From NCBI GenBank assembly GCA_002413065.1, contig DHWH01000027.1:1-29235 (forward strand): 29,235 nt of DNA, read 5' to 3'. Both the position numbers and the translations under genes were made by a program. Below, one piece after another: positions 22,264-29,235 of this stretch; the first letter of the stretch is position 1; each line of letters begins with the position of its first letter. Below the pieces are notes generated by a model. That model was not told the origin of the DNA. It ran no database searches and saw only the letters and a list, made by a program, of their open reading frames with translations. The DNA comes from Patescibacteria group bacterium UBA5187. Its GTDB lineage: Bacteria; Patescibacteriota; Minisyncoccia; Phycocordibacterales; PALSA-1337.

Positions 22264-23365
22264 TTACTTAAGCAACATGACACGAGAAACCTGACCTCTT
22301 TTAAGTTCAAATAAGGCTGTTGGTAATGAAGTTCTGCCATCGGACTCAATTTGTAAATGTCCGGAAACTCCATCGTGTCCAGAGAATGACTTCATGTATT
22401 CCAGTAATTCATTTTTACTTTCTGTTTTGTTTAGTAATGAAAATAATATTTTTGTGGCATCATATGTCTGACCCGCCGGCATACCAGGAGCTCTGCCAAA
22501 TTTATTTTTGAATGCATCCACGAAATCACCTACATAATAATCCGGGGCAATGAACTGGAGATCCGCGATCCATTGTGATGTCTGAGTAGTCAGATAATCA
22601 TCAACTTCTATACTGTATAACTTACCTTTATAACCAAGATCGTGGATTATTTTTGTGGATTTCACAAATTGATAATATGTTCCGAGAAATATGGCTTGCG
22701 GCTTTTCGTTTATAACTTTTGTAACAGGCAACTTCATGTCAGCTTCATTTGCCTGAACTATTTCTTTACTTGTAATTGTGCCGCCCAGTGAAACAAATTT
22801 CTTTTCGAATGCATTGGATATCGTCATTTCCCAGGTATCCAATGTTCCAATTATTCCCACACTCGTAATTCCCTGTCGGTATACATAATCTGCAATACGG
22901 GCGGCTTCAGCTTCGGCATCCATCCAGACTAACAAGGGATTCTTAAGATTTTTTCTATTCTGAAGTGGAAGATATCCTGGTATTATAGTTGGCGTTTGTG
23001 TCTGATCTATCAAGGGAATAACTGCAGTATCTTCTGTCTGTTGAAGTGGGCCGATAATAGCCGCGACATGATCAACTGCTGTGACGAGTTGAAATGCAGA
23101 AACTGCTTTTTGGGATCTCCTGCAGTGTCAACATATACCATCTCAATTTTTTACCGTGTATCCCTCCTGCAGCATTAGCTTCCTCAGTTGCAAGTTGAAT
23201 GGCATTTTGCGCATTTTCTCCCCACGTTGCAGCTTCCCCGGTTAGACTAAGAAGTGCCCCAATTTTTATAGTTGGATTTGTTTGCTTGTGATCATTTTTA
23301 GCTATACTAAAACCAATAATAAGTAAAAGTGCAATAATTAGTACCCAGATATATTTTTTATTCAT
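22264..23365 (-). pseudogene. SBP3: substrate-binding protein with two frameshifts
   Basis: The third LivK/Peripla_BP_6-type gene. Frame 1 (23365 down) encodes a membrane anchor (IWVLIIALLLIIGFSIA) and IGALLSLTGEAATWGENAQN up to GGIHGKKLR. Frame 2 carries VYVDTAGDPKK. Frame 3 carries AVSAFQLVTAVDH onward to the end. Two single-base losses explain this: one A near 23140-23141 and one A in the run at 23107-23111. With both restored the protein would have about 367 residues and align over its length with SBP2. It lies 32 nt downstream of grpE on the same strand. Either a fresh pseudogene or a base-calling artefact. Confidence 0.85.
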
Positions 23366-23397
23366 ATTTAGTTCATGTATAACGGCACTCTGAATCT

Positions 23398-23943
23398 TTA
23401 GCCCTTAAACTCCCCCACTTTCACCTTAGGAGGCCTGAGCAACTTGCCATTGAGCGAGTAACCTTTCTGAATAACGGCAATGACCTTGTGATGATCTGAC
23501 TCTTTTTCAACAGGAATATACTCGGCAGCCTCGTCTCGATTGTGATCAAATGCCTTGCCGACGGGGTCGATCTCTTCCAAACCAGCCTCGCTGAGGGATT
23601 TTTTGAGCTGAGAATAAATATACTCCACACCTATGCGCCAATTCTTATCAACCTTTTCCCAGACTTCCTTGTTGTTCATGGCCAGATCGAAACTTTCGAG
23701 CACTGGAATAAGGCTTTCGATCAGACGTTCATTGGCAAACTTGATGAAATCGGCACGGTCCGCCTCGTCTCGTTTGCGGGCATTGATCATATCCGCCTTG
23801 GCACGCTGCCAGCCGGTAAGGTATTCCTGTTTTTCAGCTTCGAGTTTCTTGATCTTCTCGCGCAGCTTTTTTATGGCTTCGACAGCGTTTTCTTCCGCAA
23901 TTACGGAATCATCGAGATCGTCTTTATTTAGATCGTCTTTCAT
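23398..23943 (-). CDS. grpE: Nucleotide exchange factor GrpE
   Basis: The DnaK nucleotide-exchange factor (181 aa) that releases ADP from Hsp70. A long N-terminal coiled coil (about 20-65, IKKLREKIKKLEAEKQEYL then GWQRAKADMINARKR) is followed by the family segments LIPVLESFDLAM, GVEYIYSQLKKSLSEAGLEEID, and the C-terminal beta domain DPVGKAFDHNRDEA and VIQKGYSLNGKLLRPPKVKV. It is far from dnaK and dnaJ here, and SBP3 follows it 32 nt later. A consensus-like promoter ends 6 nt before the ATG, so the mRNA is probably leaderless. Confidence 0.96.
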   Translation of the reverse strand: MKDDLNKDDLDDSVIAEENAVEAIKKLREKIKKLEAEKQEYLTGWQRAKADMINARKRDEADRADFIKFANERLIESLIPVLESFDLAMNNKEVWEKVDKNWRIGVEYIYSQLKKSLSEAGLEEIDPVGKAFDHNRDEAAEYIPVEKESDHHKVIAVIQKGYSLNGKLLRPPKVKVGEFKG

Positions 23944-23949
23944 AAAATT

Positions 23950-23978
23950 AGTATACGCGGAGGGGTGACTTTTTGCAA
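23950..23978 (-). promoter_or_regulatory. grpE promoter, leaderless geometry
   Basis: On the minus strand TTGCAA (23973-23978), a 17-nt spacer, then TATACT (23950-23955), ending 6 nt before the ATG at 23943. A start 7 nt past the -10 is the A of the ATG itself. No Shine-Dalgarno is present, and no CIRCE or other heat-shock operator is seen. Confidence 0.7.
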
Positions 23979-23999
23979 TAAATACTAAACTCAGCCAAT

Positions 24000-24026
24000 A
24001 AAAAACCCGGCCAAAGTAGGCGCGGG
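24000..24026 (-). terminator. Intrinsic terminator after the 113-residue membrane protein gene
   Basis: A GC-rich stem with one bulge (cccggcc, 24006-24012, against ggcgcggg, 24019-24026) is followed on the minus strand by six T. It lies 46 nt after the stop codon at 24073 and upstream of the grpE promoter. Confidence 0.75.
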
Positions 24027-24072
24027 CGGAAGGACAATAGGTTAAGCAAGCATTAACATTGAATATGCCGAA

Positions 24073-24414
24073 CTAGGCATGAACCATATCGGCAATCTGG
24101 GCATTGACTGCTCTTTCTCGTTTGAGGTAACGATTGAGCGACATGTTGGCTGCAACCTCCAAGTCCTGGTAGTCCCCATCAAAACCATTTTCGTGCAGGG
24201 GATGCCCGTAATACGTGGAGATATGGAAGCACTCATTCCAACGCGAGAGAGCGTTCTCGCAGCCATTCGGATCAAGGATCATTCGAATATGCCGGGCCAG
24301 CTCGTATTTTTTTCGGTTAGTCCGCTTTTTATGGACTACCCAAATAACAACGATCAGTGCGACAATCCCCAAAACCACAAAATCAATGACGGGGTCAAAA
24401 AATGCAATATTCAT
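24073..24414 (-). CDS. Small membrane-anchored protein of unknown function (113 aa)
   Basis: I do not recognise the family. One membrane segment at about 10-27 (VIDFVVLGIVALIVVIWVV) is followed by a basic stretch (HKKRTNRKKYELARH), so the C-terminal 85 residues should stay in the cytoplasm. The soluble part is polar with aromatic residues (SRWNECFHISTYYGHPL, GDYQDLEVAANMSLNRYLKR). It is bounded by terminators on both sides (24000-24026 and 24465-24494), so it is a single transcription unit between grpE and the ribosomal operon. Confidence 0.7.
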   Translation of the reverse strand: MNIAFFDPVIDFVVLGIVALIVVIWVVHKKRTNRKKYELARHIRMILDPNGCENALSRWNECFHISTYYGHPLHENGFDGDYQDLEVAANMSLNRYLKRERAVNAQIADMVHA

Positions 24415-24464
24415 AATTCAATTGTGTTGTTGAGACTAAGTTTATCTGTGCATGAGAATAGCAC

Positions 24465-24494
24465 AAAAAAGAAGGTGTTTCCACCTTCTTTTTT
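24465..24494 (-). terminator. Intrinsic terminator of the ribosomal protein operon
   Basis: A perfect 13-bp stem (aaaaaagaaggtg / caccttctttttt) with loop tttc lies 31 nt after the rpsI stop. The T-run is present on both strands, so it can also stop plus-strand transcripts. Confidence 0.9.
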
Positions 24495-24524
24495 ACTTTT
24501 ATCTTGAGGAATATAGCCCTATTT

Positions 24525-24938
24525 TTAACGTTTACTCCACTGTGGGCTCTTGCGGGCTTTCTTCAAACCGAACTTGCGGCGTTCCTTGGCGCGAGGATCA
24601 CGTTTGAGGAAACCAAGTTTCTTGAGGCGGCCGCGAATCTCTACATCGTACACAAGAAGTGCGCGGGAGATGCCGTGACGGAGAGCTTCTGACTGTGCTG
24701 AAATGCCTCCGCCTACGAGTTTTGCGGTGATATGGAACTTCTCAGCAGCCTTTGCATTGGCGATAGCTTCAGTAGCTGTAACCTGCATTTCCTTTACTGG
24801 GAAATATGCTTCCAAAGTCTTGCCGTTGATCTCGTATCCAGCTTTAGCTGCTGGAAAGAGGCGTACGCGGGCAATGGCGGTCTTACGTCGGCCGACGGCT
24901 TCAAAATATTTTCCTGTGGATTTGGTGGTAGGAGTCAT
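24525..24938 (-). CDS. rpsI: 30S ribosomal protein S9
   Basis: 137 aa. It starts after a short N-terminal extension with YFEAVGRRKTAIARVRLFP and carries the family segments AYFPVKEM and GGGISAQSEALRHGISRALL. It ends in SPQWSKR, whose terminal Lys-Arg tail reaches tRNA at the P site in known ribosomes. It is the last gene of the operon, 7 nt after rplM, and is followed by a strong terminator. Confidence 0.97.
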   Translation of the reverse strand: MTPTTKSTGKYFEAVGRRKTAIARVRLFPAAKAGYEINGKTLEAYFPVKEMQVTATEAIANAKAAEKFHITAKLVGGGISAQSEALRHGISRALLVYDVEIRGRLKKLGFLKRDPRAKERRKFGLKKARKSPQWSKR

Positions 24939-24945
24939 GGGTAAT

Positions 24946-25290
24946 CTATTCTTTAATAATCAAATTTTTCATGCGTACGTCGCGGAGCTTGTTGTCTGGC
25001 AACATGCGGTAAATCGCTCGGCGAAATACTTCCGGCATGCCGCGACGTGCAATGAGTTGACTGAGAGTTTCAGTATTCAAACCTCCGCGTGATCCGGTGT
25101 AGGTCACATAAGTATCCTTTTCCTTCTTGTGGGCTGTAATGTCAGCTTGCGCAACATTGACTACCTCGATCTTGGAATCAGCAACAGTGTTCTTTGCAAA
25201 AGAAGTCGTATTTTTGCCCATGAGAATAGCTGCCGCCTGGCTGGCGACTCGTCCGAGTTTCTTTCCTTGTGCATCAATGGTGTATTTCAT
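24946..25290 (-). CDS. rplM: 50S ribosomal protein L13 (short form)
   Basis: 114 aa, against about 142 in E. coli. The core is clear (DAQGKKLGRVASQAAAILMGKN, YTGSRGGLNTETLSQLIARR, EVFRRAIYRMLPDNKLRD). About 15 residues are missing at the N-terminus and about 15 at the C-terminus compared with E. coli L13. The frame and the spacing to rplQ (18 nt) and rpsI (7 nt) show no sign of truncation by mutation, so this is a natural short form. Confidence 0.95.
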   Translation of the reverse strand: MKYTIDAQGKKLGRVASQAAAILMGKNTTSFAKNTVADSKIEVVNVAQADITAHKKEKDTYVTYTGSRGGLNTETLSQLIARRGMPEVFRRAIYRMLPDNKLRDVRMKNLIIKE

Positions 25291-25308
25291 AATAGTATGT
25301 ATATCAGC

Positions 25309-25659
25309 TTAAACGAATTCGATCAAACTCATCGGACTTCCATCGAGATCGCGGTTTGGCAAACGGACGATGCGGATGTAGCCTCCCTTTCGATCCATGT
25401 ATTTTGGTGCGATGGTATCAATAAGCTTCTTTGTCTCGTCAGCGCCATGAATGCGGGAAATAATGAGACGGCGTGTAGCAATCGTTGAAACTTTTGCTTT
25501 TGTAACCAGCTTCTCCACGAATGGGCGAAGTTCCTTGGCCTTGGCGGTCGTCGTCTTGATTCGTGAATCACGAATAAGGTTGCGTGCCAAAGACCTCATG
25601 AGAGCATGCCTCTGAGTCTTCTCTCTGCCGAATTTTCTTACATTTGAATGGTGTCTCAT
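25309..25659 (-). CDS. rplQ: 50S ribosomal protein L17
   Basis: 116 aa with the family start MRHHSNVRKFGREKTQRHAL and LARNLIRDSRIKTTTAKAKELRPFVEKLVTKAK, then the C-terminal GGYIRIVRLPNRDLDGSPMS segment. L17 lies near the polypeptide exit on the large subunit. It follows rpoA by 19 nt, the usual order in bacteria. Confidence 0.97.
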   Translation of the reverse strand: MRHHSNVRKFGREKTQRHALMRSLARNLIRDSRIKTTTAKAKELRPFVEKLVTKAKVSTIATRRLIISRIHGADETKKLIDTIAPKYMDRKGGYIRIVRLPNRDLDGSPMSLIEFV

Positions 25660-25678
25660 GGTAGTTTAATCGCCACTT

Positions 25679-26644
25679 TTACTGTTTCAAGCTGATACCG
25701 TGCTGGGCCAGTAATTTCTTGATCTCCTGCATGCCTTTGGCTCCCAAGCCGTCGACATCCATGATATCAGATTCCTTCTTGCGGGCGAGTCCGCCGAGGG
25801 TGCGAATGTTCGCATTTGTAAGGGCCTTGACGGTTCGTGAAGAAAATCCGAGGGAATCGATGCGGGTCTTCAAAAGTTCAGTGTCGATCTCCTTGTCTGA
25901 TTTTGAACCCATATCATCGGCAGATTCTGCCTCTGCTACCGGAACAACTTCCTCTTCCTTGAATCCAACAATCGCTTTGAGCTGATGAATCATTAAAATA
26001 ACTGACTTCTCCATGGCTTCGCGAGGAGTGATAGTGCCATCTGTTTCGATCATAAGGCGCAAACGGTTGAAATCAGTACGATCGCCGACACGCATGTTCT
26101 CCACTTCGTAGTTGGCTTTGCGAATAGGAGTAAAGGCTGCATCGAGAGTGATGGAACCGATATCAACACGGTCTTTCTGAAGAACTTCCTTCGAAACATA
26201 CCCGAGACCTCTCTCGACTGTGAGTTCAATGTCGAGATCGGATGACTTTTCAGTCAATGTGGCAATGTGAAGCTCAGGATTGAGAATTTCAGCCTGACCG
26301 GGAACTTGGATATCCTTGCCGGTAACTTCCTTTGCCCCCTTCACTTTCAATGTGAGAACCTGAGGCTCTTCCGTGTCGAGACGGATGCGGAGCTTTTTGA
26401 TGGCGAGAAGGATCGTAATAACGTCCTCCTTTACTCCGTCAACGGTTGAAAATTCATGTTCAACGCCTGCAATCTTGACCTTTGTGACCGCTGCGCCTGG
26501 CAATGAGGACAAAATAATGCGGCGGAGCGAATTGCCCAACGTGTGACCGTAGCCTGGATAAAGACCATCGATTTCATAAATGCCTGAAGAACCATCCTCG
26601 CGGATGATCTTTGGTTTTGATGGAAGAAGAACGTCGTATGTCAT
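25679..26644 (-). CDS. rpoA: DNA-directed RNA polymerase subunit alpha
   Basis: 321 aa. The N-terminal dimerisation domain (about 1-230) shows GLYPGYGHTLGNSLRRILLSSLPG-type sequence (here GHTLGNSLRRIILSSLPGAA) and VEDVINGVE-type features (FSTVDGVKEDVITILLAIK). An acidic linker leads to the C-terminal domain (about 255-321, IDSLGFSSRTVKALTNANIRTL) with two helix-hairpin-helix motifs that contacts UP elements and activators. Full length, between rpsD and rplQ. Confidence 0.98.
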   Translation of the reverse strand: MTYDVLLPSKPKIIREDGSSGIYEIDGLYPGYGHTLGNSLRRIILSSLPGAAVTKVKIAGVEHEFSTVDGVKEDVITILLAIKKLRIRLDTEEPQVLTLKVKGAKEVTGKDIQVPGQAEILNPELHIATLTEKSSDLDIELTVERGLGYVSKEVLQKDRVDIGSITLDAAFTPIRKANYEVENMRVGDRTDFNRLRLMIETDGTITPREAMEKSVILMIHQLKAIVGFKEEEVVPVAEAESADDMGSKSDKEIDTELLKTRIDSLGFSSRTVKALTNANIRTLGGLARKKESDIMDVDGLGAKGMQEIKKLLAQHGISLKQ

Positions 26645-26699
26645 GATGATAAAGTATTATAAAATAGGCTTTTAATTATACACTAAAATAAGCCATTGT

Positions 26700-27305
26700 C
26701 TAGCGTGTATAGAACTCCAATACCGCCCTGACATCAAAAAGAAGTTCTGTCATATCGACGACAGGTTCACCGCTAATGGTGATCTCGCGCTTCTCCGGAT
26801 TGACAACGAGCCATGCTGGCCACTTGAATGTCTTGAGTTCCTCATCGAGCTTTGAAAAAATGACCTTCTTTTGACTACCACCCCTGATAGCCAACAGATC
26901 TCCGACACGAACTGCATATGACGGAACGGTCACCTTCTTGCCGTTTACCGTAATATGTCCGTGTGAGACCATCTGACGGGCCGCAGACTGCGATGGCGCA
27001 AAACCGGAGCGAGCCATAACGTTGTCCAAACGGCCTTCAAGGATCTTGAGGAGGTTTTTTCCATTATCGCCAGGAGCCTTCAAAGCCATTTTGACGTATT
27101 TGGTAAATTGCTTTCCTGAAACACCGTAACTGAAACGGGCCTTCTGCTTTTCAAGCATCTGGCGGCCGTATTCACTCTTTTGACCACGGCGCTTAGTAGT
27201 CTTTTGCTTTGCCTGGGAACGCATTGCAAACTTCTGCGTCTGCGTCTTTTTGAAGACAGGCGCTCCGAGATATCTTGCTTTTTTATAACGTGGTCCGATT
27301 TTCAT
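26700..27305 (-). CDS. rpsD: 30S ribosomal protein S4
   Basis: 201 aa. The family N-terminus (GPRYKKARYLGAPVF, then RRGQKSEYGRQMLEKQKARFSYGVSGKQF) is followed by the S4 RNA-binding domain at about 90-155 (GRLDNVMARSGFAPSQSAARQMVSHGHITVNGKKV). S4 is an early 16S rRNA assembly protein. It shows no Cys zinc motif at the N-terminus, so it is the zinc-free form. Confidence 0.97.
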   Translation of the reverse strand: MKIGPRYKKARYLGAPVFKKTQTQKFAMRSQAKQKTTKRRGQKSEYGRQMLEKQKARFSYGVSGKQFTKYVKMALKAPGDNGKNLLKILEGRLDNVMARSGFAPSQSAARQMVSHGHITVNGKKVTVPSYAVRVGDLLAIRGGSQKKVIFSKLDEELKTFKWPAWLVVNPEKREITISGEPVVDMTELLFDVRAVLEFYTR

Positions 27306-27337
27306 AATGGTAATTGAATATTAAAAATGAATGAAGA

Positions 27338-27763
27338 TTATACGCGGCGTGGCTTCTTAGGCTGAGGTCCATTGAAAGGCACCGGTGTGCGATCTTTGAT
27401 GGATGAAATGGCGACTCCTTTGCTGATAAATCCGCGAATGGCTGACTCGCGGCCGGAACCGACCCCTTTTACGACGACATCGACTTCTTTGAGTCCCAAA
27501 GCCTGAGCCTTGAGAGCCAATGTTTCTCCGACTTTTGCAGCTGCGAATGGAGTTCCCTTCTTTGCTCCGCGGAAACCGGCTCCACCACTTGATCCCCACA
27601 TGAGCGCATTGCCGGCTTTGTCGGTAAGCATCAGCTTTGTGTTGTTGTAGGTTGATTGCACATGCAAAATACCGCTATCAATGCGTTTCTTTGATGATGC
27701 GCTTGCTGACTTTGGTTTATCAGCTTCAGCTCCTCCAGTTGTAACGATTCTTTTTTTACCCAT
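27338..27763 (-). CDS. rpsK: 30S ribosomal protein S11
   Basis: 141 aa. A Lys/Ala/Ser-rich N-terminal extension of about 28 residues precedes the core (GILHVQSTYNNTKLMLTDKAGNALMWGSSG, FRGAKKGTPFAA, VVVKGVGSGRESAIRGF). The C-terminus is TPVPFNGPQPKKPRRV, a variant of the usual TPxPHNGCRPPKRRRV, with Phe for His and no Cys. The protein lies at the platform near the Shine-Dalgarno/anti-SD helix. Confidence 0.97.
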   Translation of the reverse strand: MGKKRIVTTGGAEADKPKSASASSKKRIDSGILHVQSTYNNTKLMLTDKAGNALMWGSSGGAGFRGAKKGTPFAAAKVGETLALKAQALGLKEVDVVVKGVGSGRESAIRGFISKGVAISSIKDRTPVPFNGPQPKKPRRV

Positions 27764-27805
27764 GGTAATGTATGAAATTGAATTTGTTGTTGAAATTGTT
27801 GATGA

Positions 27806-28186
27806 TTACTTCTTCTCTTCCTTTCTCTTACCTGATCCCATAGTCTTTCGAACGTTGCCTCTCACAGTTCGGGAATTGGTCTTCGTTCTCTGTCCGCGAG
27901 CCGGAAGATGGCGAGCGTGGCGAAGTCCTCTGTACGCCTTGATGTCTTTCAATCGTTTGACGTTTCCGGCGACTTCGCGCTTGAGGTCTCCTTCGATCTT
28001 GAAACTCTCAACAAGCTTGCGAATGGCATTTTCCTGATCAACAGAGAGATCCTTTGATTTGAGACCACCATCGACGCCAACTTCATTGAGAACCTTGAGA
28101 GCGCGTGCCCGTCCAACACCATAGATCGCGGTGAGGGCGATTTCGAGTCTCTTGTTTTCAGGTATTGTGATTCCGAGAATACGCAT
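27806..28186 (-). CDS. rpsM: 30S ribosomal protein S13
   Basis: 126 aa. It begins MRILGITIPENKRLEIALTAIYGVGRARA with the helix-two-turn-helix typical of S13, then YRGLRHARHLPARGQRTKTNSRT, and ends in a Lys/Glu-rich tail that reaches towards the P-site tRNA in known structures. It starts 5 nt after the rpmJ stop. Confidence 0.97.
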   Translation of the reverse strand: MRILGITIPENKRLEIALTAIYGVGRARALKVLNEVGVDGGLKSKDLSVDQENAIRKLVESFKIEGDLKREVAGNVKRLKDIKAYRGLRHARHLPARGQRTKTNSRTVRGNVRKTMGSGKRKEEKK

Positions 28187-28191
28187 AAAAT

Positions 28192-28308
28192 TTATCCTTG
28201 TCGTTGTTTATGTCTTGGGTTCGATTTGCAGACCACGTACACATACCCACCACGGCGTACCACGGTGCATTTTGGGCAAATCTTTTTTACTGCTGCTTTG
28301 ACTCTCAT
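28192..28308 (-). CDS. rpmJ: 50S ribosomal protein L36
   Basis: A 38-residue gene read directly from the minus strand: it starts MRVKAAVKKICPKCTVVRR and ends SNPRHKQRQG. The zinc ribbon ligands are CPKC (11, 14), Cys27 and His33, so this is the zinc-binding form. It starts 4 nt after the infA stop and ends 5 nt before rpsM, the standard infA-rpmJ-rpsM order. Confidence 0.96.
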   Translation of the reverse strand: MRVKAAVKKICPKCTVVRRGGYVYVVCKSNPRHKQRQG

Positions 28309-28312
28309 TGTA

Positions 28313-28534
28313 TTATAAACGTCGCGTAATGCGGGCGCGGCCTCCGTAGGGATCTAACTCCAACTCCACAGTATCTCCGATGAGCACACGGATGCGATTC
28401 ATCCGCATTTTTCCTGCAAGATATGCAAGAATGACTTCTTTGGTTTCTGTAAGCTCTACCCGGAATAGCGTATTTGGCAAAGCCTCAACGACTGTGCCGC
28501 TTGCAGTATTTTTCGGTTTAGGAGCAGTATCCAT
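28313..28534 (-). CDS. infA: Translation initiation factor IF-1
   Basis: 73 aa: a single OB-fold that binds the 30S A site during initiation. Family pattern: SGTVVEALPNTLFRVEL, then AYLAGKMRMNRIRVLIGDTVELELDPY and the final ARITRR. The frame is open further upstream, but the ATG at 28534 gives the normal length and lies just after the tandem promoters. There is no clear Shine-Dalgarno. First gene of the ribosomal operon. Confidence 0.95.
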   Translation of the reverse strand: MDTAPKPKNTASGTVVEALPNTLFRVELTETKEVILAYLAGKMRMNRIRVLIGDTVELELDPYGGRARITRRL

Positions 28535-28554
28535 TTCGTAAAGGACGCCTGAAG

Positions 28555-28599
28555 ATATTAGCAGATAAGGTGTATAAGAGTCAAGTTCCGTACAGTCAA
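28555..28599 (-). promoter_or_regulatory. Tandem promoters of the infA-ribosomal protein-rpoA operon
   Basis: Distal: TTGACT (28594-28599), 17-nt spacer, TATACA (28571-28576). Proximal: TTGACT (28579-28584), 18-nt spacer, TAATAT (28555-28560). Both are on the minus strand and 15-16 nt apart, so the proximal -35 lies in the spacer of the distal promoter. Expected leaders are about 14 and 30 nt. Confidence 0.7.
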
Positions 28600-28610
28600 T
28601 ATGTCTGTTT

Positions 28611-29235
28611 TTAGTACCTTGATCCAAATAATTTCCCCAGTGCAATCCATGAACTTGCCGTCTGATCGGTATTGGTTCGTGAGCCTTTCGCAGCCACCGT
28701 TATCGTAGAAGCCGGAATAGTGGTAGTTACGCTCGTGCCGTCCGTAAAGCTCACGGTCAGTGTTGCTCCTTTGAATGTTCTGTAATCGATCTGACCATAG
28801 AGTTGGAATGTAACGGGAGTTCCTGCTGCGTAGGTGCCAAGGGTTTGTCCGTATGAAGTGTTGAGCTGGACTCCATTAGCAAAGACAACGAGAGGCCAAT
28901 TACTCATCGTAACGGTTGACCACGTATTGTTCGTACCTGGAATGCTCATGCTCATTGACTTGATGGTCTTTGATGAACCTAGAGTGAGGGTCGCTGTCCA
29001 ATTCCAGTCTTTTGCCGTACCGCTTGCGGAACCTGCATGGAAGACGAAAGCACCTGCCTTGTCTTCACTTGCCGAGGTCAAAGACGCAGTGAGAGAAGTT
29101 TGAATGGCCGGGGTTGGTGCTGGAGGGATTACTGTCGGAGGAGGCGTAACGGAAGCTGAGGAAGATGAGGTAGCTGGAGCTGTGCTTGGAGAAACGGTGC
29201 TTGCGGTCGTGTAAGTAGTGGAAGAGACTGTGGGG
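28611..29235 (-). CDS. C-terminal part of a Ser/Thr/Pro-rich surface protein (5' end outside window)
   Basis: The frame is open to the window edge, giving at least 207 codons. The first 50 visible residues are almost only Ser, Thr, Pro, Ala and Val (for example TPPPTVIPPAPTPAIQT), a typical extracellular linker. After it comes a beta-rich domain (KDWNWTATLTLGSSKTIKSM, SNWPLVVFANGVQLNTSYG, VTFQLYGQIDYRTFKGATLTV, then TTIPASTITVAAKG), ending in SWIALGKLFGSRY. This looks like an exported surface or pilin-associated protein. The family is not recognised. A TTG at 29081 could be mistaken for a start. Confidence 0.75.
   Translation of the reverse strand, partial: PTVSSTTYTTASTVSPSTAPATSSSSASVTPPPTVIPPAPTPAIQTSLTASLTSASEDKAGAFVFHAGSASGTAKDWNWTATLTLGSSKTIKSMSMSIPGTNNTWSTVTMSNWPLVVFANGVQLNTSYGQTLGTYAAGTPVTFQLYGQIDYRTFKGATLTVSFTDGTSVTTTIPASTITVAAKGSRTNTDQTASSWIALGKLFGSRY

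Noticed and set aside
23107..23141. Programmed -1 frameshifting in SBP3 (A-rich run near cccaaaaag)
   Set aside because: Two separate shifts within 35 nt would be needed, no downstream stimulatory hairpin is seen, and SBP1 and SBP2 encode the same family without any shift.
28313..28645. 110-residue version of IF-1
   Set aside because: The extra 37 residues would cover both promoters, and the normal 73-residue protein begins at 28534.
1..29235. tRNA, rRNA or CRISPR array
   Set aside because: No cloverleaf-like sequence, rRNA segment or regularly spaced repeat series was found in the intergenic regions on either strand.

Overview
The window looks like a chromosomal segment of a Parcubacteria-type member of the Candidate Phyla Radiation (Patescibacteria). 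This is inferred from gene content, not from a marker search. The signs are moderate GC, a trimmed ribosomal protein L13, many small membrane-anchored or secreted proteins of unknown function, TrmB-type regulation, N-terminally anchored substrate-binding proteins with no transporter beside them, and a compact infA-rpmJ-rpsM-rpsK-rpsD-rpoA-rplQ-rplM-rpsI cluster. Almost everything is on the minus strand. The plus-strand exceptions are an HD-domain protein (464-1057), an 89-residue unknown (14141-14410) and a TrmB-like regulator (21477-22259).

Layout from low to high coordinates: a small membrane protein; an HD hydrolase; an EnvC/M23 peptidoglycan hydrolase whose start lies in a nested inverted repeat; gltX; a DUF7282-like anchored protein; a first anchored substrate-binding protein (SBP1); the wall and division genes murG, an unknown 192-residue gene, and ftsW; the condensin-associated scpB and scpA; a secreted 141-residue protein under a palindromic promoter; trpS; dnaJ; an intact IS481-like element; the 89-residue unknown with an attenuator-like leader; dnaK; a 119-residue unknown; a FIST sensor, histidine kinase and double-receiver regulator operon (kinase frameshifted); SBP2 divergent from a TrmB regulator; SBP3 (two frameshifts); grpE; a small membrane protein; the ribosomal protein/rpoA operon behind tandem promoters; and the 3' end of a Ser/Thr/Pro-rich surface protein.

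Themes. (1) Envelope biogenesis (MurG, FtsW, M23) sits with chromosome-structuring proteins (ScpAB). (2) The chaperone genes grpE, dnaK and dnaJ are scattered and dnaK/dnaJ are split by an insertion sequence. (3) Three LivK-like binding proteins and a TrmB regulator suggest ligand sensing or scavenging without a local ABC transporter. (4) Reading promoters by eye shows a repeated arrangement: a good -10 hexamer ending 6-8 nt before the ATG (HD gene, gltX, scpA, trpS, SBP2, grpE), which predicts leaderless mRNAs. A few other genes have strong Shine-Dalgarno sequences. (5) Several promoters are embedded in long perfect palindromes (10768-10797 and 20135-20178). No tRNA, rRNA or CRISPR array was seen. 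No gene-free stretch exceeds about 170 bases apart from the IS-flanking leader region described below.
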